6,585 bases of DNA from JAYEHK01 sp034659475 (lineage in GTDB: Bacteria > Bacillota > Syntrophomonadia > Syntrophomonadales > Syntrophomonadaceae), in NCBI GenBank assembly GCA_034659475.1, contig JAYEHK010000012.1, forward strand, positions 1 to 6,585, written 5' to 3'. The notes under the pieces are model-generated. The model worked only from the letters and a program-made list of their open reading frames with translations. It was not told the DNA's origin and made no database searches. Each line of letters opens with the position of its first letter. Position 1 is the stretch's first letter. The position numbers and the translations under genes were made by a program. Positions 1-5,505 of the stretch are shown in pieces.

Positions 1-82
1 GAAGGGATGTCAATATAATTTCCTCCTCTTACACGGCAGACTATTTCAGTAAGGAGTTAGGGGTGAGGGGTGAGGGGTGAGG
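1..82. other. Left edge: possible tail or start of a neighbouring gene
   Basis: No gene can be assigned with confidence. On the plus strand one frame is open from position 3 to a TGA at 78-80; its last residues are read out of the G-rich repeat that begins near 54, as if a repeat had been inserted into or just after a C-terminus. On the minus strand a TTG codon (13 down to 11) is preceded at good spacing by an AGGAGGA-like site (complement of 21-27), so a divergent gene starting with TTG is equally possible. I do not recognise the few residues in either reading. Confidence 0.2.
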
Positions 83-131
83 AAAATGTTTGACGCGAAG
101 CGTCTAACCCCCTAACTCTTAACCCCTAACC
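54..131. repeat. REP-like hairpin element with G-rich and C-rich arms
   Basis: The left arm starts gagttagggg (54-63) and its exact reverse complement is at 109-118. The left arm contains three 7-bp units ggggtga in tandem (60-80) and the right arm ends in C-rich sequence to 131. Between the arms is a perfect small hairpin, gacgc-gaa-gcgtc (92-104). There is no T-tract after it, so it is not an obvious terminator. This architecture resembles extragenic palindromic repeats of Clostridia; its exact family is inference. Confidence 0.6.
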
Positions 132-199
132 AAAGCTAGGTTAATCCCTGCCGCGGAACGGACCACGTGAGAACGGAAACAGACTCCAAAAGCAAAAAA

Positions 200-277
200 G
201 GTGCTAGGCTCTTAACTTATTCAGAAAATAAATTAGTTTCCATTACGTATTGCGAATAAGTTAGGAGCCTGGCTCCC
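200..277. repeat. Imperfect 23-bp inverted repeat (REP/MITE-like)
   Basis: Positions 200-222 and the reverse complement of 254-276 agree at 20 of 23 positions, sharing the core aggctc-N-taacttattc. Two of the three mismatches would be G-U pairs in RNA, so a transcript would form a nearly continuous stem around a 31-nt AT-rich loop. The arms read inwards from GGTGC/GGGAGC-type ends, a look typical of RAYT-mobilised palindromes. No T-tract follows, so I do not call it a terminator. Confidence 0.65.
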
Positions 278-330
278 TTCATGCAGCGTTACCACCCAAT
301 TATCTAGATACGCAGAGTTCCAATATTGTT

Positions 331-343
331 GGGGTCAGACACC
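331..343 (+). repeat. Short GGGGTCAGACACC motif, possible REP half-site
   Basis: The 13-bp motif ggggtcagacacc stands alone here with no matching inverted copy in the window. Motifs of this appearance form the arms of dispersed palindromes in other Clostridia, from general recollection, so this may be the remnant of one. Support is weak. Confidence 0.25.
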
Positions 344-374
344 GCTTGTCCCATTCTACACCCTATTCAGTTTT

Positions 375-413
375 CCAACTAACCAACTGTCCAACTAACC
401 AACTGTCCAACTT
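375..413. repeat. 16-bp tandem repeat, two full copies plus a partial third
   Basis: The unit ccaactaaccaactgt occurs at 375-390 and 391-406 without mismatch, followed by ccaactt (407-413). It lies 68 nt upstream of the glmM start and does not overlap the ribosome binding site. It does not code for anything recognisable and may vary in copy number by slippage. Confidence 0.8.
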
Positions 414-467
414 TACGTCGCATTATCTGCCAAATGCGCAACAACAAATAGGGACTAAAATAAATCT

Positions 468-472
468 GGAGG
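468..472 (+). promoter_or_regulatory. Ribosome binding site deciding the glmM start
   Basis: GGAGG is placed 8 nt before the ATG at 481. It supports this start over the upstream in-frame TTG at 346, which lacks such a site. Confidence 0.85.
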
Positions 473-480
473 TATATTTC

Positions 481-1833
481 ATGGGAGCATTATTTGGAAC
501 GGATGGCGTAAGAGGGGTTGCTAATGTTGAGTTAACACCTGAAATGGCCTTTGATCTGGGAAGAGCAGGTAGTTTTGTGCTGGCCAAACAGGATGACAGC
601 GCGCGCCCTCGCATTCTAGTAGGAAAAGATACCAGGTTGTCAGGTGATATGCTGGAAGCAGCTCTTATTGCCGGAATTTGTTCAACCGGAGCAGATGTAT
701 TAACCGTAGGTGTGATTCCAACACCAGCCGTCGCATACCTGACCCAGACTTACGAGGCTTCTTGTGGGGTGGTCATCTCTGCATCGCATAATCCAGTTCA
801 GGACAATGGCATCAAATTCTTTGGCCCGAATGGATTTAAGCTGCCTGATGAAATTGAAGAAGAAATTGAAAAGCTGGTCCTGGAAGGCACACGCGATCTT
901 AGCAGACCCGAAGGGCAGGACGTTGGGCGTGTATATGATGTACCGGAAGCATTGAACAATTATCTCACCTTTCTGACATCCTGCTACTCGGAAAAATCAG
1001 ATCTCAACGATATTACCATTGTGGTTGATTGCGCCAATGGTGCTGCCTACCAGGCTGGTCCCCGTATGTGGAGACGGCTGGGCGCGCGGCTCATTTGTAT
1101 TAATGATCATCCAAATGGTGTAAATATTAATGATCGCTGTGGATCGACGTACATGAGCGGATTAAAAAACGCTGTCCTACAATACCATGCCGATGTGGGG
1201 ATTGCCTATGATGGTGATGCGGATCGCTGCCTGGCAGTCGATGAACGCGGCAATGAAATAGATGGTGACCATTTACTGGTGACCTGCTGCCTGGACATGA
1301 ATCGTCGTGGAAAACTGACTAAGGCTGGGCTGGTAGCTACTGTTATGAGTAATATTGGTCTTGATATTGCCCTTAAAAGAGAAGGCGTTATGATCCACAA
1401 CTGCAAAGTTGGTGACCGTTATGTGCTTGAAAAAATGCATGAAACAGGAGCAGTTATTGGAGGAGAACAATCTGGACATATTATTTTCCTGGATCATGCG
1501 ACAACCGGCGATGGTCTCCTGACGTCTCTGAAATTGGTAGAAGTGATGAAGCGCACGGGTCTTCCACTGTCTGAACTGGCCCAGGAGATGGAAAAACAAC
1601 CCCAGAAGCTGGTTAATATCAAACTGGAGGATAAGGAAAACATCCTTTCCCATACATTGGTTGTTGAAGCCATAAAGCGTGCCGAAGAGAAATTGGGTGA
1701 ATGGGGTAAACTGGTGGTAAGACCGTCAGGGACAGAACCCCTGGTGCGAATTATGGCCCAGGGACCCGAGCAGTATATCATTGAGGAGGTGATTCAGGAT
1801 ATCAGCAACGCGATCAGCATAGCACAGGTATAA
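481..1833 (+). CDS. glmM: Phosphoglucosamine mutase GlmM
   Basis: This enzyme converts glucosamine-6-phosphate to glucosamine-1-phosphate in the cytoplasm, feeding GlmU and UDP-GlcNAc synthesis for peptidoglycan. The 450-residue product begins MGALFGTDGVRG, the usual N-terminus, and matches the normal family length. The phosphoserine loop ISASHNP (residues 99-105) places the catalytic serine at 102. The metal-binding loop DGDADR is at 244-249, the substrate loop GEQSGH at 328-333, and the C-terminal phosphate-binding RPSGTEP at 414-420. The ATG at 481 is chosen because GGAGG (468-472) lies 8 nt upstream and because the frame extending back to a TTG at 346 translates the tandem repeat and adds 45 low-complexity residues. 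glmS follows in the same direction with only the ribozyme leader between, so the two are probably co-transcribed. No obvious promoter is visible upstream, so an upstream gene may lead the transcript. All key residues are present. Confidence 0.97.
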   Translation: MGALFGTDGVRGVANVELTPEMAFDLGRAGSFVLAKQDDSARPRILVGKDTRLSGDMLEAALIAGICSTGADVLTVGVIPTPAVAYLTQTYEASCGVVISASHNPVQDNGIKFFGPNGFKLPDEIEEEIEKLVLEGTRDLSRPEGQDVGRVYDVPEALNNYLTFLTSCYSEKSDLNDITIVVDCANGAAYQAGPRMWRRLGARLICINDHPNGVNINDRCGSTYMSGLKNAVLQYHADVGIAYDGDADRCLAVDERGNEIDGDHLLVTCCLDMNRRGKLTKAGLVATVMSNIGLDIALKREGVMIHNCKVGDRYVLEKMHETGAVIGGEQSGHIIFLDHATTGDGLLTSLKLVEVMKRTGLPLSELAQEMEKQPQKLVNIKLEDKENILSHTLVVEAIKRAEEKLGEWGKLVVRPSGTEPLVRIMAQGPEQYIIEEVIQDISNAISIAQV

Positions 1834-1855
1834 CAAAGGTATCTTTAAAAACAAG

Positions 1856-1870
1856 TGCCCTATAAGGGCA
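1856..1870 (+). other. Small hairpin just upstream of the ribozyme cleavage site
   Basis: tgccc (1856-1860) and gggca (1866-1870) form a 5-bp stem around tataa, 23 nt after the glmM stop and 4 nt before the predicted cleavage point. After cleavage it would sit at the 3' end of the upstream glmM RNA. It is not followed by a T-tract. A protective or folding role is inference. Confidence 0.5.
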
Positions 1871-2026
1871 TAAAGCGCCTGACCCGGTATGCAAAAAAAA
1901 TGGATTGCCGGGTGACGAGGAGGGGGTTTATCGATCTTTCGGCGGGTGCCCCCCGGTTAACACAATCGTAAGAATGACGACAAAGACGGTTAGCAATATC
2001 CGTTACAAAACGTCATTTAAGTGGAG
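1870..2026 (+). ncRNA. glmS ribozyme: glmS ribozyme (glucosamine-6-phosphate-activated self-cleaving RNA)
   Basis: This cis-acting RNA uses glucosamine-6-phosphate as a cofactor to cleave its own message, giving feedback on GlmS. The conserved core is clear. AGCGCC at 1874-1879 puts the cleavage between A1874 and G1875. P2 pairs acccgg (1882-1887) with ccgggt (1908-1913). The invariant TGACGAGG follows at 1913-1920, then GGGGGTTTATCGA and TTCGGCGGGTGCCCCCCGG in the P3/P2.1 region to about 1956. In the 3' domain P4 pairs aatgacg (1973-1979) with cgtcatt (2011-2017), with a small inner stem acgg/ccgt (1986-1989, 2000-2003). All core segments match my memory of the Bacillus and Thermoanaerobacter examples. 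It lies 41 nt after the glmM stop and about 160 nt before the glmS start, which is further than in simple leaders because of the inverted repeat that follows. The 3' boundary is approximate. Confidence 0.95.
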
Positions 2027-2030
2027 AAGG

Positions 2031-2050
2031 CAGGCACGGGCAGGCACGGG
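2031..2050 (+). repeat. Tandem 10-bp duplication at the edge of the glmS leader hairpin
   Basis: caggcacggg occurs twice without a gap (2031-2040, 2041-2050). The second copy is the outer end of the left arm of the large inverted repeat. The duplication is probably a slippage or insertion scar. Confidence 0.75.
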
Positions 2051-2138
2051 GACGGTTCTTTTGCCTGGTTCCAAAGAAATCATCAAAAATTCAATAATGG
2101 GCTACAGGAAACAGGCAAAAGAACCGTCCCCGTGCCTG
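2041..2138. repeat. Near-perfect 32-bp inverted repeat (REP-like) in the glmS leader
   Basis: The left arm 2041-2072 and the reverse complement of 2107-2138 agree at 31 of 32 positions; the arms contain ggggacggttcttttgcctg. The 34-nt spacer is AT-rich. In RNA it would form a very stable stem. It lies after the ribozyme and before the GGAGG of glmS, so it is transcribed as part of the glmS 5' leader. It is not followed by a T-tract, so termination is unlikely. Similar GACGGTTCTTTTGCC palindromes are dispersed in several Clostridia, from general recollection; mobilisation by a RAYT (Y1 transposase) is inferred, and no such gene is in the window. Confidence 0.85.
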
Positions 2139-2175
2139 TTCCCCCAGTGCTTGCATAAATACGTTTTAAAAAACC

Positions 2176-2180
2176 GGAGG
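2176..2180 (+). promoter_or_regulatory. Ribosome binding site of glmS
   Basis: GGAGG lies 8 nt before the ATG at 2189 and fixes the start, which puts the catalytic cysteine at residue 2 as the family requires. It lies 37 nt beyond the leader hairpin and should stay accessible. Confidence 0.85.
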
Positions 2181-2188
2181 TTTATTAT

Positions 2189-4006
2189 ATGTGTGGAATT
2201 ATGGGATATGCCGGTTACGGAAATGCTGTGCCGGTGATCATTGATGGTCTGGCCCGGTTAGAATACCGCGGCTATGACTCAGCAGGAATTGCAATACTAC
2301 AGGGTGAAGAGATAGATATTACCAAAAAGAAAGGCCGCCTGGCAGGGATGGTCGAGATGCTGGGCGAATTCCCCAAAGCCAATCTGGGGATTGGTCATAC
2401 CCGTTGGGCAACCCATGGAGTACCCAGTGATGAGAATGCACATCCCCACACCGATTGCAGTGGTCATATTGCCATTGTACACAACGGCATCATTGAAAAC
2501 TATGCCCAGCTTCGCAAACAATTGATCATAGAAGGGCATGACTTTACCTCTGATACAGACACCGAGGTTTTGGCCCACTTGATCGAAAAACACTACACAG
2601 AAGATCTTGAGACCGCTGTAAGGCAGGCCCTTCAAGAAGTACGAGGTTCATTTGCCATTGCTGTAATCAGCAAAGACGAACCCGACCACGTTATCGCCGC
2701 CAAAAAAGACAGCCCGCTGGTGGTTGGCCTAGGTGCTGATGAAAACTATGTAGCCTCGGATATCCCGGCAATTCTCGGCAAAACCAGCCGGGTCTATATT
2801 ATGGAGGATTACGAATTCGTCGTCATTACACCAGATTCCGTAACGATCACCGATTTTGCTGGAAAACCCATTGAAAAAGAAGTGTTTAAGGTGCACTGGG
2901 ACCCGATCTCTGCGGAAAAAGGCGGATACGATCATTTCATGCTCAAGGAGATTCATGAACAGCCTGCAGCCCTCAAAGAAACGATGCGAGGCGCAATCAA
3001 AAACAAATTTGTTGATTTATCGGATATGGGTGTTGATGAGATCTTCCAAGATGTACAGAAGATCTATATCGTAGCCTGTGGAACCGCTTATCATGCCGGT
3101 CTCGTAGGTCGCTATGCATTGGAAAAATTGGCCCGAATCCCGGTCGAAACCGATATTGCTTCAGAGTTCAGGTACAGAGATGTCCTCTGGCATCCAAGTT
3201 CCGTCATGATCGTCGTCAGTCAATCTGGAGAAACCGCTGATACCCTGGCAGCCTTAAGAGAAGCCAAACGCAACGGTATCAAAGTGCTGGCGATCACCAA
3301 TGTGGTTGGAAGTTCCGTTTCCCGCGAAGCCGACTGTGTGATCTACACCCATGCTGGACCCGAAATCGCCGTTGCATCGACCAAAGCTTATTCGACCCAG
3401 CTCCTGATTATGTATCTCCTAGCCCTGCATCTCGCAAGGGTGAGAAATACAATGAGCGAGCAGGACCTGCGCGTTCTGGTCGAAGAACTCGCGCAGATTG
3501 ATCAACACGTAGAAAAGGTTCTCGACCAGGAGGATAAAATCAAAGAACTAGCACGAAAATACAAGGATGTTGAGAGCACCTTCTTCCTGGGCAGAGGCTT
3601 CGACTATGCCGTTGCCATGGAAGGTGCCCTGAAGCTCAAGGAAATCTCCTATATCCATGCTGAAGCCTACGCTGCCGGCGAACTCAAACACGGTCCCCTG
3701 GCCCTGATCGATCACGGTGTCCCCGTACTCTCCCTGATCACCCAGGACCACTTGGTCGAAAAAACCATGTCCAACATCAAAGAAGTCAAAGCCCGCGGCG
3801 CAGTCGTCGTTGCTATCTGCAAAACAAATTTACAGGAGGAATGTCAGGAATGCGACGAACAGATCCTGCTTCCCAACGTCGATCCCTTACTATCGTCTAT
3901 TGTTTCTGTGGTGCCGCTGCAGATATTTGCCTATTATATGGCGATATTTAGAGGCGCGGATGTGGATAAACCAAGGAATTTAGCGAAGTCGGTTACGGTG
4001 GAATAG
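2189..4006 (+). CDS. glmS: Glutamine--fructose-6-phosphate aminotransferase (isomerizing) GlmS
   Basis: GlmS makes glucosamine-6-phosphate from fructose-6-phosphate and glutamine, the first committed step of amino-sugar synthesis, in the cytoplasm. The 605-residue protein has a class II glutaminase domain at about 2-220, with Cys2 as N-terminal nucleophile, TRWATHG (71-77), HNGIIEN (98-104) and SDTDTE (121-126). Two SIS sugar-isomerase domains follow (about 285-425 and 455-595). They carry CGTAYHAG (297-304) and SQSGETADT (344-352), then EGALKLKEISYIHAEAYAAGELKHGP (478-503), whose Glu478, Lys482, Glu485 and His501 correspond to the isomerase residues of the E. coli enzyme. The C-terminus PRNLAKSVTVE is canonical, with the active-site Lys at 600. 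The gene is intact and of normal length. Expression is probably controlled by the ribozyme in its leader. Its 3' end is the classic target of Tn7-family transposons, which bears on the region that follows. Confidence 0.98.
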   Translation: MCGIMGYAGYGNAVPVIIDGLARLEYRGYDSAGIAILQGEEIDITKKKGRLAGMVEMLGEFPKANLGIGHTRWATHGVPSDENAHPHTDCSGHIAIVHNGIIENYAQLRKQLIIEGHDFTSDTDTEVLAHLIEKHYTEDLETAVRQALQEVRGSFAIAVISKDEPDHVIAAKKDSPLVVGLGADENYVASDIPAILGKTSRVYIMEDYEFVVITPDSVTITDFAGKPIEKEVFKVHWDPISAEKGGYDHFMLKEIHEQPAALKETMRGAIKNKFVDLSDMGVDEIFQDVQKIYIVACGTAYHAGLVGRYALEKLARIPVETDIASEFRYRDVLWHPSSVMIVVSQSGETADTLAALREAKRNGIKVLAITNVVGSSVSREADCVIYTHAGPEIAVASTKAYSTQLLIMYLLALHLARVRNTMSEQDLRVLVEELAQIDQHVEKVLDQEDKIKELARKYKDVESTFFLGRGFDYAVAMEGALKLKEISYIHAEAYAAGELKHGPLALIDHGVPVLSLITQDHLVEKTMSNIKEVKARGAVVVAICKTNLQEECQECDEQILLPNVDPLLSSIVSVVPLQIFAYYMAIFRGADVDKPRNLAKSVTVE

Positions 4007-4031
4007 GGAGACGTGAGCATTTTTATCATTT

Positions 4032-4404
4032 TGTAGTTTCAAAATAATGTTTGATTTTTTACAATAAAGATTGATTCCACTGCGGAAAGTCATATTAGTG
4101 AGTTTGAATGTATAAGTGCCCATTGGGTGAAATATTCTTACAGCATTCTCCGCATGGGGTAACACTAACTCCTCGACGAACGGAAAAAGGGGTACAGGGC
4201 AAATTCACGTCCATGTTCAACTGCCCTCTCGCCCCGTCCATGGGGCTCGCCCCCTTTTTCCGTTCGTCTTCGCAGAGTGTTACTCCCATGCTCCGCCAAC
4301 GCTTCCAGAATATTTCACCCAATGGGCACTTATACATTCAAACAGGAGACTTTTAGGGTTTTTGCAGGGGAATCAAGATTGAATTATTACAATAAAGTTT
4401 GTAT
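4032..4404. mobile_element. Candidate Tn7-like transposon end with TnsB-type repeats
   Basis: A TGT trinucleotide, the terminus used by Tn7-family elements, starts at 4032, 26 nt after the glmS stop; Tn7 itself inserts about 25 bp past glmS. Two repeats follow exactly 20 bp apart, aaaataatgtttgatt (4041-4056) and acaataaagattgatt (4061-4076), matching at 13 of 16. A third copy, acaataaagtttgtat, is at 4389-4404 on the far side of the foldback element. The shared acaataaag also occurs in the TnsB sites I recall for Tn7 left end. A weaker fourth copy (ataataaagtcttaag, 4518-4533) contains aataaagtcttaa, also as in Tn7. Against it: no tns genes are visible, and AT-rich DNA produces such matches by chance. 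The call is inference from position plus repeats. Confidence 0.35.
4102..4343. mobile_element. 242-bp foldback/MITE-like element with perfect 37-bp terminal inverted repeats
   Basis: Positions 4102-4138 and 4307-4343 are exact reverse complements over 37 bp. Inside, gcatgggg-taacact (4153-4166) pairs with 4276-4290 apart from a one-base bulge, and gacgaacggaaaaagggg (4175-4192) pairs perfectly with 4251-4268. Two small hairpins sit in the centre: agggca/tgccct (4196-4201, 4222-4227) and gcccc/ggggc (4231-4235, 4242-4246). The whole element can fold into one long stem. It encodes no credible protein; both strands read the same short peptide from the two arms. It has no transposase, so it would be non-autonomous. 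I see no clear target-site duplication. It separates the second and third TnsB-like repeats, so it may have inserted into a pre-existing transposon end. Confidence 0.8.
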
Positions 4405-4439
4405 TATTCAACGAAGGCGAAATTTAATTACATTATTAT

Positions 4440-4475
4440 CCCCTCCTCGTTTTGGGAGGGGTTTTGTTTTATTTA
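4440..4475 (+). terminator. Rho-independent terminator upstream of the BREX operon
   Basis: cccctcc (4440-4446) and ggagggg (4455-4461) form a 7-bp GC-rich stem with an 8-nt loop, followed by ttttgttttatttatt. It would stop transcripts coming from glmS, 434 nt after its stop codon, before they enter the defence genes. No closer terminator follows glmS. Confidence 0.85.
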
Positions 4476-4570
4476 TTCCTGAAAGAATATTTGATTTAAG
4501 CAAAAAATCTCAAAGAAATAATAAAGTCTTAAGAAAATAAGATAAAATCGCAAATTCATATACATTTCTA

Positions 4571-4598
4571 TTATGATTACAAAACATTGTGGTAAAAT
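4571..4598 (+). promoter_or_regulatory. Probable sigma-A promoter of the BREX regulator operon
   Basis: An extended -10, TGGTAAAAT (4590-4598), has the TG dinucleotide one base before the TAAAAT hexamer. A weak -35 (ttatga, 4571-4576) lies 16 bp upstream. Transcription would start near 4605, giving a leader of about 37 nt before the ATG at 4642. The region is AT-rich, so chance matches are possible. No convincing long operator palindrome is visible; acatgt (4602-4607) at the expected start site is a 6-bp palindrome. Confidence 0.4.
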
Positions 4599-4641
4599 AT
4601 AACATGTAGTGCTTAAAAATTGAAATTAGAGGTAAAAAAGA

Positions 4642-4857
4642 ATGGATGTATGCTACAACAAATTATTTAAACTGCTAATTGATAAAGGCATGAAAAAAAC
4701 CGACTTACGAAAAATAACCGCAATCAGCCCTAATACCTTGACGAAGTTATCAAACAATGAATTCGTTTCAATGGAAGTATTAGTAAAGGTATGCCGCGCA
4801 TTGGATTGTGACTTTGGTGATATTGTTGAAGTGGTGAAAAGTCCTGATAATGGGTAG
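4642..4857 (+). CDS. Small Cro/C1-type HTH transcriptional regulator (YozG-like)
   Basis: The 71-residue protein is almost entirely one helix-turn-helix domain of the Cro/C1 (XRE) superfamily, in the YozG-like HTH_26 style. KKTDLRKITAIS (18-29) forms the first two helices of the motif, PNTLTKLSNNE (30-40) is the likely recognition helix, and SMEVLVKVCRALDCDFGDIVEVV (43-65) is the characteristic C-terminal part. It should bind DNA as a dimer in the cytoplasm. The start is supported by GAGG (4629-4632) 9 nt upstream. It lies 45 nt before brxA in the same direction with no terminator between, so it probably leads the operon and represses its own promoter; that role is inferred from position. Many BREX loci instead have a larger WYL-domain regulator (BrxR). 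AT content is visibly higher than in glmM and glmS, in keeping with acquired DNA. Confidence 0.88.
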   Translation: MDVCYNKLFKLLIDKGMKKTDLRKITAISPNTLTKLSNNEFVSMEVLVKVCRALDCDFGDIVEVVKSPDNG

Positions 4858-4902
4858 AAAACCATGTAAGATTGATAATAGAAAGCATCAGGTGAAATAG
4901 AC

Positions 4903-5505
4903 ATGCAGAGAAAAGAATACAGTGCAGGAATGGTTAAGCTATCTTTCTGGTTTTCAGAGTTTCGCAAAGTAATTGGCCTGCTTAATAGTGGAAAAACACT
5001 GACGGAGATTAAGGCTTTAAATATAGAAGAAAATATCTTCTCAGCTCCGACACAGGCAAGGGCCATTCAGACTTTTAATACAGTTTCCAGCCGTATAATA
5101 GGTTTGGATCCGTCGTTATATCAACTGTTTGAGCATTGCGATCTATCGATGCAAAAGTTGATTACACTGATCGCAATCATGCAGACAGACAGTTTATTCT
5201 TTGATTTTGTTTATGAGGTTTATCGGGAAAAACTGATTATCGGCAGTGATGAGTTGGCTGATAGCGATATCCGAATTTTTTTCAAGGACAAACAATTGCA
5301 AAGTCAAAAGGTTGCGAAATGGACAGATAATACTCTTAAACGGCTCGGCATCTGTTATAAAACAATGCTCATGAAAGCCGATTTAACAGATCGTTCTTCC
5401 GGTAACAGAAAAATTCTAAAACCTATTTTAGATAAAGCGTTGGAAGAATGTCTTAGAAGCAACGGCATGGACTTGGTGATTCATGCCCTGACGGGGGTGA
5501 GATAA
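4903..5505 (+). CDS. brxA: BREX protein BrxA (DUF1819)
   Basis: BrxA is a small helical protein of type I BREX phage-defence systems; family members have been shown to bind DNA, though the exact role in defence is unsettled. The 200-residue length is typical. The N-terminal YSAGMVKLSFWFSEFRKVIGLLNSG (6-30) is the recognisable DUF1819 opening, followed by helical segments with FSAPTQARAIQTF (46-58) and KLITLIAIMQTDSLFFDFVYEVYREKL (85-111). The C-terminal part, with WTDNTLKRLGICYKTMLMKADL (140-161), looks like the winged-helix-like end of the family. No signal peptide or membrane span is apparent, so it is cytoplasmic. AGGTG (4890-4894) 8 nt upstream supports the start. Its stop TAA is followed directly by the brxB ATG, so the two are translationally coupled. 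Identification rests on residue pattern plus the neighbours brxB and brxC. Confidence 0.9.
   Translation: MQRKEYSAGMVKLSFWFSEFRKVIGLLNSGKTLTEIKALNIEENIFSAPTQARAIQTFNTVSSRIIGLDPSLYQLFEHCDLSMQKLITLIAIMQTDSLFFDFVYEVYREKLIIGSDELADSDIRIFFKDKQLQSQKVAKWTDNTLKRLGICYKTMLMKADLTDRSSGNRKILKPILDKALEECLRSNGMDLVIHALTGVR

Noticed and set aside
60..82. Possible G-quadruplex in the ggggtga repeats
   Set aside because: There are only three runs of four G and a final run of two, and the G-rich strand can pair with the C-rich arm at 109-131, so the hairpin is the simpler reading.
375..413. Tandem 16-bp units as replication iterons or a CRISPR array
   Set aside because: The copies abut without spacers, there are only two full copies, and no rep or cas gene is nearby.
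346..480. An in-frame TTG at 346 that would extend glmM by 45 residues
   Set aside because: The extension translates the tandem repeat and the ribosome binding site, has no family match, and the ATG at 481 has GGAGG at 8 nt.
1273..1653. Minus-strand frame of 126 codons inside glmM
   Set aside because: It lies fully within a well-supported gene, and its product has no recognisable domain.
2041..2138. The leader palindrome as a terminator or T-box-like attenuator
   Set aside because: No T-tract follows the stem and no T-box or other riboswitch core is present apart from the ribozyme.
1905..2237. A 110-codon plus-strand frame between glmM and glmS
   Set aside because: It runs through the ribozyme core and the inverted repeat and overlaps the glmS start in another frame; the RNA explains the conservation.
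4095..4356. Overlapping frames on both strands that start with the same peptide MYKCPLGEIF
   Set aside because: The shared peptide is the direct result of the 37-bp inverted repeat, and neither frame has a ribosome binding site or a recognisable domain.
4653..5066. Minus-strand frame of 137 codons opposite the regulator and brxA
   Set aside because: It is antisense to two recognisable genes, has no ribosome binding site that I can see and crosses their intergenic gap; a shadow frame is likelier.
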